In this document: positions 6,662 to 15,037 of the stretch, piece by piece | How positions within the stretch are numbered: the first letter of the stretch is position 1 | Layout of the letters: each line of letters opens with the position of its first letter | From: JADGRQ01 sp041476585 | Lineage (GTDB): Bacteria; Pseudomonadota; Gammaproteobacteria; Burkholderiales; SG8-39 | Assembly (NCBI GenBank): GCA_041476585.1 | Contig: JBGOTT010000039.1 | Coordinates: forward strand, 1-19,395 | Length of the DNA: 19,395 bases | Reading direction: 5' to 3' | Position numbers and translations under genes: made by a program | The notes under the pieces: generated by a model | Seen by the model: only the letters and a program-made list of their open reading frames with translations | Databases searched by the model: none | Told to the model about the DNA's origin: nothing

Positions 6662-7885
6662 CTACTGGACGCGCAGCTCGTTGCCGAGCGTCGTCAGCAG
6701 TTCGGCGCCGTTGGCGCGGACCACCACTGTGTTTTCCAGTTGCAGGCCCGCCCAGCCGAGCTCGTAGTACGGCGTCTCCACGCAGACGACCATCCCCTCC
6801 TCGAATACGTCTTCCGACTTCGGCGTCAGGTCCGGCGCGTCGTAGTTGTTGATGCCGATGCCGTGCCCGACGTGGCTGCGCTCGTAGTGCGGGATCACCT
6901 TGCGCACGGTCTCCATCGCGATGCGGTAGATCTCGGAAGTGCGAACGCCCGGCCGGATCGCCTCGATCCCTCGCTCGGCCCCCTCGCGCAACGCGCCGTA
7001 GTAGCTGCGAATCCGCTCGCCCGGGTCGCCGAGCGCGCCGATCCTCGCGATGTCCGAACGGTACCACTGGTAGCGCACCCCGCCATCGAAGCGGATCACC
7101 TCGCCCGCCACGAGCTTGCGCTCGCCCGCCTGGCAATTCGACATCGCGCTGTGCGAGCCGCCGCCGATGCACATCGAACTCACCGGGATGCCGCCTTCCG
7201 TGATCACCGTGCGGTCGAACTCCATGCGCAGCTCGCGTTCGGCAACGCCGGGTCGCGCGATGCGCAGCGCCGCCACGATGCCGCGCTCCGTTGCCCGGAC
7301 CGCGCCGCGCAGGCGCTCGACCTCCTCGGGCGTCTTGATCGTGCGCAGCGTGCGCAACAGCTTCGAGCCCGAGACGATCTCCGCTTGGGGCAGTTCATGG
7401 CACATGCGCTCTAGGACCGCCGGCACGATCCCCGTATCCTCGATCGCGACGCGCGAGCGGTCGAGCTTGCGGTCCTTCAGCGCAGCGATCAGCGCCACGG
7501 CAGGATCGCCGAAGTCCTTCGCATTGAGGAGCGCCGCGTACTGGACTTCCTGTTCGGAGAGTCCTGGGCCGTCGGTGCGCGTGGCAAAGAACCCGTAGCG
7601 GTAGGCTTCGCGGAAGCGGGATTCCCCGTCGACGACGTGGTCAAGGTTTCCCGAGCCGGCAATCAGGCACGGGCTCGCGTCCCCGGCGGGGAGCACGGCG
7701 TAGGCTTGCGGACCGCCAGGCCTCGCCCAATGGGACATCGCCCAGTAGCCGGAGATATAGGTGACGTTGTCTGGAGAAGTGGCCACCAGCGCATCGATCC
7801 CCTGCTGGGACATGATGCGGCGGGCGCGTTCCTGATCGAAGAGCATGCGGTTCTTTTTCCAGGTGGGAGATTCGGCCGGATTCAT
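6662..7885 (-). CDS. M24 family metallopeptidase (Xaa-Pro aminopeptidase/creatinase-like)
   Basis: The 407-residue two-domain protein has a creatinase-like N-terminal domain (about 12-180, with SPDNVTYISGYWAMSHW) and a C-terminal pita-bread domain. All five metal ligands are in place: D267 and D278 (RFDGGVRYQWYRSDIAR, the canonical 11-residue offset), H341 (HVGHGIG), E370 (CVETPYYE) and E384 (QLENTVVV). This supports a dinuclear-metal hydrolase that cleaves a peptide or amide bond, rather than creatinase, which lacks the metals. It is cytoplasmic, with no signal peptide. It is the first gene of the operon with two LLM oxidoreductases, so it may hydrolyse an amide intermediate rather than dipeptides (inference). 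It is transcribed divergently from the molybdenum hydroxylase operon. Confidence 0.9.
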   Translation of the reverse strand: MNPAESPTWKKNRMLFDQERARRIMSQQGIDALVATSPDNVTYISGYWAMSHWARPGGPQAYAVLPAGDASPCLIAGSGNLDHVVDGESRFREAYRYGFFATRTDGPGLSEQEVQYAALLNAKDFGDPAVALIAALKDRKLDRSRVAIEDTGIVPAVLERMCHELPQAEIVSGSKLLRTLRTIKTPEEVERLRGAVRATERGIVAALRIARPGVAERELRMEFDRTVITEGGIPVSSMCIGGGSHSAMSNCQAGERKLVAGEVIRFDGGVRYQWYRSDIARIGALGDPGERIRSYYGALREGAERGIEAIRPGVRTSEIYRIAMETVRKVIPHYERSHVGHGIGINNYDAPDLTPKSEDVFEEGMVVCVETPYYELGWAGLQLENTVVVRANGAELLTTLGNELRVQ

Positions 7886-7907
7886 CGGTCATTTGCGTAC
7901 TCGATTC

Positions 7908-7916
7908 ACTCTAGCA
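7908..7916 (-). promoter_or_regulatory. Candidate extended -10 element for the M24-LLM operon
   Basis: TGCTAGAGT on the minus strand matches TGn plus a -10 hexamer at 4 of 6, about 25 bases before the ATG at 7885. No good -35 box accompanies it. A near-identical TGCTAGACT faces the other way at 7985. Confidence 0.25.
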
Positions 7917-7984
7917 CAAGAGGATTTTCCGGCAGATGACTATGCGAAAGTGCACGCGCATCGACGCGGCGCACGGTCGTGCGA

Positions 7985-7993
7985 TGCTAGACT
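7985..7993 (+). promoter_or_regulatory. Candidate extended -10 element for the Mo hydroxylase-fbiC operon
   Basis: TGCTAGACT lies 26 bases before the ATG at 8020 and mirrors the element at 7908-7916. Together they suggest a shared divergent control region of about 134 bases. Evidence is the motif and its symmetry only. Confidence 0.25.
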
Positions 7994-8019
7994 TTCCTTG
8001 TACACCGCCGCCCCCAAAG

Positions 8020-8880
8020 ATGAAACTACCGTCGTTCGAGTACGCATCGCCCGCATCGCTGGAAGCTGCGATCGCGCTCCTCGCGTCGGCACCGGGACGA
8101 GCGAAAGCCATTGCCGGGGGCCAGAGCCTGATGCCGGTCATGGCCTTTCGCCTCGCGGCGCCGGAGTTGCTCGTCGACCTGCGCAGGATTCCGGCGCTTG
8201 ACCGCATCGAGATCTCCGCCGCCGGCGTGCGTCTTGGCGCCAAGGTGCGCTGGTGCGACATCGAGAACGACTGGCCCTTCGCCATCGCGCATCCGCTGCT
8301 CGTCGGGGGCACGGCGCACGTCGCGCACTACGCGATCCGCAACCGGGGCACGGTCGGCGGCAGCCTCGCGCACGCCGACCCGGCGGCAGAGTTGCCGGGC
8401 ATCGCAGTCGCGTGCGATGCGGAGATCGTCGTGCGCGGGCCAAAGGGCGCACGCACCGTTCCCGCCGCGAGTTTCTTCGTCGGCGCGCTGTCCACGGTCA
8501 TTGCCGACGATGAACTCATCACCCAGTTGCGGCTGCCGCCCTGGCCGGCGGGCCGGCGCTGGGGATTCGAGGAGTTCGCGCTCAGGCGCCGCGATTTCGC
8601 CCTTGCGGGTGTCGCGGCGTTCTACGACATCGACCGCTCCGGTCGCGCGACCAACGCGCACATCGGCGTGATCGGCGCCTGCCACCGTCCGCACCGGCTC
8701 CCGCTCGCGGAAGCCGAGCTGAACGGCCGTGTGCCGGATGCCGCCGCGATTCGGGCTGCCGCGAAGGCCGCCGCCGCTGAAGTCGAACCGCAAAGCGACC
8801 TGCATGCGAGCGCCGCCTACCGCCGCTTGCTCGTCGAAACTCTGCTGGAACGTGCGCTCTCCGGGGTGCCCAACGCATGA
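8020..8880 (+). CDS. Molybdenum hydroxylase FAD-binding (medium) subunit, CoxM/XdhB type
   Basis: This is the FAD subunit of a heterotrimeric xanthine dehydrogenase-family enzyme; it passes electrons from the Fe-S subunit to the acceptor. The 286 residues are the normal size. Both FAD-binding signatures are present: AGGQSLMPVM (32-41) and RNRGTVGGSLAHADP (107-121). The C-terminal CODH-FAD domain follows (GFEEFALRRRDFALAGVAAF). The ATG at 8020 is preferred because MKLPSFEYASPASLEAAIAL is the standard family start; the open frame upstream to 7936 has no similarity. The stop overlaps the next ATG by four bases (ATGA), the usual M-S-L operon order. Confidence 0.92.
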   Translation: MKLPSFEYASPASLEAAIALLASAPGRAKAIAGGQSLMPVMAFRLAAPELLVDLRRIPALDRIEISAAGVRLGAKVRWCDIENDWPFAIAHPLLVGGTAHVAHYAIRNRGTVGGSLAHADPAAELPGIAVACDAEIVVRGPKGARTVPAASFFVGALSTVIADDELITQLRLPPWPAGRRWGFEEFALRRRDFALAGVAAFYDIDRSGRATNAHIGVIGACHRPHRLPLAEAELNGRVPDAAAIRAAAKAAAAEVEPQSDLHASAAYRRLLVETLLERALSGVPNA

Positions 8881-9361
8881 ATGCCGTCGGCTTCGCGCTG
8901 AACGGCGAACCAGTCGAAGCCCGCGTGCCGGGACGCACGACGCTGGCGGACTGCCTTCGGCACGCCCTGATGACGACCGGAACCCACGTGGCTGCGAGCA
9001 CGGCGCCTGCGGCGTCTGCAGGTTCATCGTCGACGGGAACGCGGTGCGCGCCTGCCTCATGCTTGCGGTCCAGGCCGAAGGTTCGACGGTGACGACCGTG
9101 GAAGGCCTTTCGCGCGACGACGCGCTGACGCCGCTGCAGGCGGCGTTCCGCAAGCATGACGCGCTGCAGTGCGGGTTCTGCACCCCCGGCATGCTCACCA
9201 CGGCGCATGCGCTCCTCACCGAGGAGCCCGAGGCCGACAAGGACCGGATCAGGGAAGTCCTCTCCGGCAATCTCTGCCAGTGCACCGGATACATCCCCAT
9301 CGTGGATGCCGCCTACGCCGCGCGGGATGCCTACCGCGGCAAGGGTCCGGGCACACCATGA
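8877..9361 (+). pseudogene. Molybdenum hydroxylase 2Fe-2S (small) subunit, CoxS/XdhC type, with a one-base frameshift
   Basis: From the ATG at 8877 the frame reads to THV at about 8990, then goes out of frame. Adding one G in the GTGG run at 8987-8991 restores THV-G-CEHGACGVC and an otherwise perfect protein of about 161 residues. The restored protein has all eight cluster cysteines: C40, C45, C48, C60 (plant-ferredoxin type) and C99, C102, C134, C136 (CGFC and CQC). Without the repair the product is 71 residues and lacks every ligand. Start and stop both overlap the neighbouring subunit genes by ATGA. Either the hydroxylase is genuinely broken, or this is a sequencing or assembly error in a G run. 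Intact neighbours favour the error or a very recent mutation. Confidence 0.85.
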
Positions 9362-11658
9362 GCACCGAAACCGCCTTCGTTTCCCGTATCGTCGGCACGC
9401 CGGTTGAGCGCATCGAAGACCTGCGCCTGTTGCGCGGCCGCGGCCAGTACGTGGACGACCTGCACGTCGAAGGCATGCTGCACGCCGCGGTTCTGCGCAG
9501 CAGCGTCGCGCATGGAAGGATCCGCTCGATCGACGCGAAGGCCGCGCGCGCGATGCCCGGCGTTCACGCGGTCTACACCGCGGCGGACATTGCGCAGGGA
9601 TCGAATGGGCAAGTGCCGAAGATTCCCCTGCGCCTGGCGCAGCTGCCTGAGCTTGAACCCTTCGAGCAACCGGTCCTCGCGAGCGAAAAGGTGCGCTATG
9701 TCGGCGAGCCGATCGCGATGGTCGTGGCCGACACCGTCGCGCTCGCCGAAGATGCGCGCGACGCGATCGAAATCGACCTCGAGCCGCTGCCTGCCGTGCC
9801 GGACCGTCGCGCGGCCTGCAGGGACGACGTGCTGCTCTTCGATGCGCAGGGCACGAACCGGACGATCACATATGCGGCCACCAAGGGCAAAGCCGCCGCC
9901 GTGAAGGCGCCGTACGTGCGCCGGGAACGGTTCAGCGTGCAGCGGCACTCGGCGATCTGCATGGAACCGCGAGGCCTGCTCGCCGTCTGGGACGGTGCCC
10001 GCACGAGCCTCTCCGTGTACGGTGCGGCGAAGCTCCCGTTCACGACGCGCCGCCTGCTCGCGCAACGCATGGATCTGCCCGAGGAATGCGTGCAGATGAT
10101 CGAGGTTGACGTCGGCGGCGGGTTCGGCGTGCGCGGCGAGTTCTACCCGGAGGACTACCTCGTGCCCTTTGCGGCCCGGAAGCTCAACCGACCGGTGAAA
10201 TGGACCGAGGACCGCTTGGAGAACCTGCTCGGCTCGAACCACGCCCGGGAGGTCGACTGCGAGATCGAGCTCTGCTGCGACCGCGACGGGACCATGCTCG
10301 CGCTGCGCGGCGAGGCATACGTCAACGCCGGCGCGTACATGCGGACCAGCGGCGCGATACCGCCGCGCAACGTCGCGCAGTTCATGTCCGGCCCCTACCG
10401 CATCCCGAACATCCGCATCGAATCCACGGTGGTGGTGTCGAACAAGGCGCCGATCGGCTCCTACCGGGGACCCGGGCGCTTCGAGGTGGACTTCTTCCGC
10501 GAGCGCCTGATCGACATGGTCGCGGCCGACCTCGGCATCGACCGCGTCGAGTTCCGCCGGCGCAACCTGCCCACCGAGTCGGAGATGCCCTACCCGCTCG
10601 CCACGCTCGACAAGCCCGAGACGCACGAGGAGCTCGACAACGGCGATTACCGCATGACGCTCGACCGGTGCCTGGCGGAACTCGGCTGGAAGGAGAAGCG
10701 CGCGCTGCAGGGAAAGCTGGTCGACGGCCGCTATCACGGCCTCGGCATCGGCTGCTTCATTGAGGGCGGCGGCACCGGCCCCCGGGAAAACGCGCGCATG
10801 ACCGTCGAGGCGGACGGCATGGTCTCGGTCTACGTCGGCTCCACCAACATCGGCCAGGGCGTCGAAACCGTCTGCCTGCAGATCGCGTCGGACGCACTGC
10901 GCGTGCCGATGGAGCGTCTGCGCCTGTTCCACGGATCGACCACCTATCTGAAGGAGGGATTCGGGTCCTACCATTCCCGCGGCGTCGTGATGGGCGGATC
11001 GGCCATCCTCGTGGCCGCGAACGAGTTGAAGGCGGCGATCCGGCGCGCGGCGGCGCCTCCGCTCGGTTGCAGCGCGGCGGAAGTCGTCATCGGCGAGAAC
11101 CTCAGCGCCTCGTACGTCGGCCGGTCGCTGCCGCTGGAGCAGTTGGCCGCTGACGGGATTGCGGCGGAGGGCACTTTCTCGAACCACCACCACACCTACT
11201 CTTACGGCGCGGCGGCGGCCCATGTCACCGTGGACGCGCGGACAGGGCAGGTCCGGGTCGTGAACTACGTCACCGTGCAGGACGTGGGGCGAGTCATGAA
11301 CCCGCTCACGGCGAACGGGCAGGCCGTCGGCGCGATCGTGCAAGGACTTGGTGGTACATTGCTGGAGCATCTGGCCTACGACCAGCAGGGACAATTCCTC
11401 GCAGGGTCGCTTGCCGACTACCTCATGCCCACCGCGACCGACTTCCCCAACCTCCGTGCCGTCACCCTCGGCCATTCGCCGGCGCCGCACAACCCGCTGG
11501 GCGCCAAGGGCATGGGCGAAGGCGGCATCGTGCCCGTGGGCGGCGTCATCGCGAACGCCGTCGCATCGGCGCTGTCGTCGCTGAACGTGCAGCCGCGGGA
11601 CCTACCGCTCACGCCGGGTCGGATCTGGCAACTGATGGAAGACGCCCGTGCACCCTGA
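9358..11658 (+). CDS. Molybdenum hydroxylase molybdopterin-binding (large) subunit, CoxL/XdhA type
   Basis: This catalytic subunit holds the molybdopterin-cytosine dinucleotide and hydroxylates substrate with water as oxygen donor. The 766 residues match the family. Motifs are DLRLLRGRGQYVDDL near the N-terminus, DVGGGFGVR (about 249-257), GSYRGPGR (about 367-374) and the active-site glutamate E721 in GMGEGG. The active-site loop is not the AYxCSFR of form I CO dehydrogenase, so true CO oxidation is unlikely; an aromatic, N-heterocyclic or aldehyde substrate is more likely (inference). It starts inside the small-subunit stop (ATGA), and its own end overlaps the fbiC start by 11 bases. A paralogous C-terminus is found at 19141. 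Confidence 0.93.
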   Translation: MSTETAFVSRIVGTPVERIEDLRLLRGRGQYVDDLHVEGMLHAAVLRSSVAHGRIRSIDAKAARAMPGVHAVYTAADIAQGSNGQVPKIPLRLAQLPELEPFEQPVLASEKVRYVGEPIAMVVADTVALAEDARDAIEIDLEPLPAVPDRRAACRDDVLLFDAQGTNRTITYAATKGKAAAVKAPYVRRERFSVQRHSAICMEPRGLLAVWDGARTSLSVYGAAKLPFTTRRLLAQRMDLPEECVQMIEVDVGGGFGVRGEFYPEDYLVPFAARKLNRPVKWTEDRLENLLGSNHAREVDCEIELCCDRDGTMLALRGEAYVNAGAYMRTSGAIPPRNVAQFMSGPYRIPNIRIESTVVVSNKAPIGSYRGPGRFEVDFFRERLIDMVAADLGIDRVEFRRRNLPTESEMPYPLATLDKPETHEELDNGDYRMTLDRCLAELGWKEKRALQGKLVDGRYHGLGIGCFIEGGGTGPRENARMTVEADGMVSVYVGSTNIGQGVETVCLQIASDALRVPMERLRLFHGSTTYLKEGFGSYHSRGVVMGGSAILVAANELKAAIRRAAAPPLGCSAAEVVIGENLSASYVGRSLPLEQLAADGIAAEGTFSNHHHTYSYGAAAAHVTVDARTGQVRVVNYVTVQDVGRVMNPLTANGQAVGAIVQGLGGTLLEHLAYDQQGQFLAGSLADYLMPTATDFPNLRAVTLGHSPAPHNPLGAKGMGEGGIVPVGGVIANAVASALSSLNVQPRDLPLTPGRIWQLMEDARAP

Positions 11659-14059
11659 GGCGCCATCGCTGCTCGCAAGGCTGGAGTCGCTCGAGTTCCC
11701 GGAATTGATGGCGCAAGCGCGCCGGCTCCGCGAGCAGGGGCACGGGCGCGTCGTCAGCTATTCCCGGAAGGTGTTCATCCCGCTCACGCGGCTGTGCCGC
11801 AACGTCTGCGGCTACTGCACCTTCGTGCGCGGCCCGAAGCAGGTCGATCACGCGTACCTGCGGCCCGAGGAAGTGCTCGAGATCGCGCGGCTCGGCCGCG
11901 ACGCCGGTTGCCGCGAAGCCTTGTTCACGCTCGGCGACCGCCCTGAAACGGTGCACGAGGCCGCGCGCGCGGCGCTCGATGCGCTCGGCTACCGTTCGAC
12001 GATCGATTACCTGGCGGCGATGTGCGAACTGGTGCTGCGCGAGACCGGCCTGCTGCCGCACACGAATCCGGGCGTGCTCTCGCAAGACGAGATCGCCGCG
12101 CTGCGCCGGGTCAGCATTTCGCAGGGCATGATGCTCGAAAGCACCGCCGAGCGGCTGTGCGCCCCCGGCGGCGCCCACTACGGTTCCCCGGACAAGCTGC
12201 CAGCGGTGCGCCTTGCGGCGATCGACGCGGCGGGACGTGCCCGGGTGGCGTTCACGTCCGGAATACTCATCGGCATCGGCGAAACCCGTCTCGAGCGCAT
12301 CGAGGCGCTGCTCGCGTTGCGCGACGCACATGAGCGGCACGGCCACATCCAGGAAGTGATCGTGCAGAACTTCCGCGCGAAGGACGACACGCGGATGCGC
12401 GGCCATTCGGAGCCGGGCTTCGACGAACTGCTGTGGACGGCCGCCGCGGCCCGGATGATCCTCGGCGCGCACGCGAACATCCAGGTGCCTCCGAATCTCA
12501 GCGAGTCGCGCTACCCGGAACTGCTCGCCGCGGGCATCAACGACTGGGGCGGCATTTCCCCGGTCACCGACGACTACGTGAACCCGGAACGCGCGTGGCC
12601 GATGATCGAAGCGCTCGAGCGCGCGACGCGCGACGCGGACCTGATCCCGGTGGAGCGGCTCGCGCTTTACCCCGCCTATGCGAGGCAGGCGCGCGAATGG
12701 CTCGTTCCCTCGCTGGAGCGCCGCGTGCTTGATGCGATCGATTCGGGGGGCTACGCGCGCACCGACACCTGGAGCCCAGGCGTCGCAAACGCGGTGATTC
12801 CCCCCGCCCGCAGCGCGGCGCCGCTGCGCACGCGGCTGGACGCGATCCTCGCGCGCGCGGATGCGGGCGAGCGGCTGGGCGAGGACACGATCGCGCGCCT
12901 GTTCGCCGCGCGCGAGGACGACGCGAATGCGGTGATCGAAGCGGCGGACACGGTGCGCAGGCGCGTGTCAGGCGACACGGTGCGCTACGTCGTCAATCGC
13001 AACATCAACTACACCAACATCTGCTCGTTCCGCTGCCGCTTCTGCGCGTTCTCCAAGGGCAAGACCGCCGAGTCGCTGCGCGGCCAGCCCTACGACTTGG
13101 CGATCGAGGAGGTCTCGCGCCGGGTGAGCGAGGCATGGGCGCGCGGTGCCACCGAAGTCTGCATGCAGGGCGGTATCCACCCAGCGTATTCGGGCGCGAC
13201 CTATCTCGCGCTGCTGGCAGCGGCGAAGGACGCAGAGCCGGGCATGCACGTGCACGCGTTCTCGCCGCTGGAAGTGACGCACGGTGCACGCACGCTCGAT
13301 ATTCCGGTGGAGCGCTTCCTCCGCCGGCTGCGCGACGCGGGGCTCGGCTCGCTGCCGGGCACCGCCGCGGAGATCCTGGACGATCCGGTGCGCGCGCGGA
13401 TCTGCGCGGACAAGCTGAACACCGGCGAATGGCTGCACGTGATCGAATCGGCGCACCGGCTCGGCATCCGCACCACGTCGACGATCCTGTTCGGCCATGT
13501 CGAGAGCCCGGTGTCGTGGGCGAGGCACCTGCTGCACCTGCGCGACCTGCAGGAACGCAGCGGCGGATTCACGGAATTTGTCCCGCTGCCGTTCGTGCAC
13601 ATGGAAGCGCCGATGTACCTCAAGGAGGGCGCACGGCGCGGGCCGACCTGGCGAGAAACCCTCCTGATGCATGCCGTGGCGCGGCTCGCGCTACATCCGC
13701 TCGTCCCGAACATCCAGGTGTCCTGGGTCAAGCTCGGCCCCGAAGCCGCCGCGGCCTGCCTGAATGCGGGAGCGAACGACCTCGGTGGCACGCTGATGAA
13801 CGAGAGCATCTCGCGCGCCGCCGGCAACGAACATGGCGAGGAACTTCCGCCCGAGCGCATGGAAGCGCTGATCGAGCGCATCGGGCGCAGGCCCGAGCAG
13901 CGCACGACCCTGTACGACACGGTCGCTCCCGATCGGCGGCGGCGGAGTTTCGCCGCGCCCGCGCTCGCGCCAACCGTGCAAACCCCCGTCGCGCGGCAAC
14001 GCCTACCGCGCGCGGGTTCGGCGTCGCGGACGAGGTCGGCGCGAGACGGGGCGCGGTAG
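11648..14059 (+). CDS. fbiC: FbiC: bifunctional 7,8-didemethyl-8-hydroxy-5-deazariboflavin (Fo) synthase
   Basis: FbiC fuses two radical-SAM enzymes, CofG and CofH. They join tyrosine and 5-amino-6-ribitylaminouracil into Fo, the chromophore of cofactor F420. Here the CofG half comes first, with CRNVCGYC (C50, C54, C57), SYSRKVFIPLTR before it and CREALFTLGDRPE after. The CofH half has CSFRCRFC (C459, C463, C466) in NRNINYTNICSFRCRFCAFS, then CMQGGIHP and EFVPLPFVH. At 803 residues it is near the usual 840-860. The GTG start at 11648 lies inside the large-subunit gene, giving translational coupling to the Mo hydroxylase. Residues from about 762 on are an Arg/Ala/Pro-rich tail not expected in the family. 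fbiC is common in actinobacteria and known in few proteobacteria. Confidence 0.95.
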   Translation: MHPEAPSLLARLESLEFPELMAQARRLREQGHGRVVSYSRKVFIPLTRLCRNVCGYCTFVRGPKQVDHAYLRPEEVLEIARLGRDAGCREALFTLGDRPETVHEAARAALDALGYRSTIDYLAAMCELVLRETGLLPHTNPGVLSQDEIAALRRVSISQGMMLESTAERLCAPGGAHYGSPDKLPAVRLAAIDAAGRARVAFTSGILIGIGETRLERIEALLALRDAHERHGHIQEVIVQNFRAKDDTRMRGHSEPGFDELLWTAAAARMILGAHANIQVPPNLSESRYPELLAAGINDWGGISPVTDDYVNPERAWPMIEALERATRDADLIPVERLALYPAYARQAREWLVPSLERRVLDAIDSGGYARTDTWSPGVANAVIPPARSAAPLRTRLDAILARADAGERLGEDTIARLFAAREDDANAVIEAADTVRRRVSGDTVRYVVNRNINYTNICSFRCRFCAFSKGKTAESLRGQPYDLAIEEVSRRVSEAWARGATEVCMQGGIHPAYSGATYLALLAAAKDAEPGMHVHAFSPLEVTHGARTLDIPVERFLRRLRDAGLGSLPGTAAEILDDPVRARICADKLNTGEWLHVIESAHRLGIRTTSTILFGHVESPVSWARHLLHLRDLQERSGGFTEFVPLPFVHMEAPMYLKEGARRGPTWRETLLMHAVARLALHPLVPNIQVSWVKLGPEAAAACLNAGANDLGGTLMNESISRAAGNEHGEELPPERMEALIERIGRRPEQRTTLYDTVAPDRRRRSFAAPALAPTVQTPVARQRLPRAGSASRTRSARDGAR

Positions 14060-14080
14060 CGGCGTCCCGCCCCGCACAGA

Positions 14081-15037
14081 TCACCTCGCCAGCGGCAGCA
14101 CTTGCAACGTGAACCGCTCCATCGCGGCGAGCGATTCGCCCAACGTCGCGCGCACGAAGCTGAAAAGCAGGTGGCACACGCCAAGCGATTGGAACACGCC
14201 GATGTCCTGCGCGACCTCGGCGTCGCTGCCAGTGAAGAGCTGGCGCTGGCCGTCATCGAGCGTGTGGCTGCGGCCCTCCTTGTACCAGGGCGCCCAAAAG
14301 GCGAGCGCGATGCTGGCGGGATCGCGCTTGGCGCGGCCCGCCTCGTCCCGCAGTCGGGCGAGGGCCTCGGAATAACGTTTCGCCGTATCGAGCGGAAACT
14401 GGGGATTGGATCCGATCGGATACCAGGCGTCGCCGTATGCCACGACGCGACGCAGCGCCGCAGGGCTCTCGCCGCCGATCCACAACGGCGGGTGCGGTTT
14501 CTGCACCGGCTTGGGCAGGAAGCTGAGGTCGTGAAAGCGCGCGTAGCGCCCGTCGAAACGCGGATCGTCGTCGGTCCAAAGGGTCTTGAAAACCTGCAGA
14601 TACTCGTCCGTCACTTTGCCGCGCTCGGCAAAGGGCGGAACGCCGATGGCCTTGAACTCGTCCTCCATCCACCCGGCGCCGCAACCGACCGTGACGCGTC
14701 CCTGCGACAGCACGTCGATGGTCGCGAGCGCTTTGGCCGCGAACACCGGGTTGCGATGGGGCACGACCATGACCGAGGTCAACAAGCGGATCTTCGTGGT
14801 CGATGCCGCCAGGTACGACATCAGTACGAGCTGCTCCAGGCAATCTCCCTCGGCAGCGCCCGCCATCTTGCGCGCCGTGTTGTACGGATAGGGGGACTCG
14901 ATCTGGCGTGGGATGACGATGTGGTCCGGGATGGCGATGTGGGAGAACCCCAATTCCTCGCCGCGTCTCGCCAATGCGAGGAGATTTTCCGGCGTTGCGA
15001 GCGGGCCGCGTGTCGGGATGCTGAAGCCGTAATCCAT
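14081..15037 (-). CDS. LLM-class F420-dependent oxidoreductase (TIGR03619-like)
   Basis: The 318-residue TIM-barrel protein carries the signature layout of the TIGR03619 F420 group: MDYGFSIPTRGPLATPENL, IAIPDHIVIPRQ (34-45), LTSVMVVPHRNPVFAAKALATID (86-108), GRVTVGCGAGWMEDEFKAIGVPPF (113-136), and KPVQKPHPPLWIGGESPAALRR. It resembles the LLM protein at 4659 more than the one at 5686. It is convergent with fbiC, with only 21 bases between the stops, and shows no obvious terminator there. Being next to fbiC makes F420 the likely cofactor. The substrate is unknown; an oxidation or reduction step on the product of the Mo hydroxylase is a reasonable inference. Confidence 0.88.
   Translation of the reverse strand: MDYGFSIPTRGPLATPENLLALARRGEELGFSHIAIPDHIVIPRQIESPYPYNTARKMAGAAEGDCLEQLVLMSYLAASTTKIRLLTSVMVVPHRNPVFAAKALATIDVLSQGRVTVGCGAGWMEDEFKAIGVPPFAERGKVTDEYLQVFKTLWTDDDPRFDGRYARFHDLSFLPKPVQKPHPPLWIGGESPAALRRVVAYGDAWYPIGSNPQFPLDTAKRYSEALARLRDEAGRAKRDPASIALAFWAPWYKEGRSHTLDDGQRQLFTGSDAEVAQDIGVFQSLGVCHLLFSFVRATLGESLAAMERFTLQVLPLAR

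Noticed and set aside
5635..7414. Long plus-strand frames of about 400 residues opposite the LLM and M24 genes
   Set aside because: They mirror well-supported minus-strand genes and contain no domain or motif.
9331..11490. A 719-residue open frame antisense to the Mo hydroxylase large subunit
   Set aside because: Its Arg/Val/His-rich composition is the shadow of a GC-rich gene with strong codon bias; the plus strand carries a complete recognised protein.
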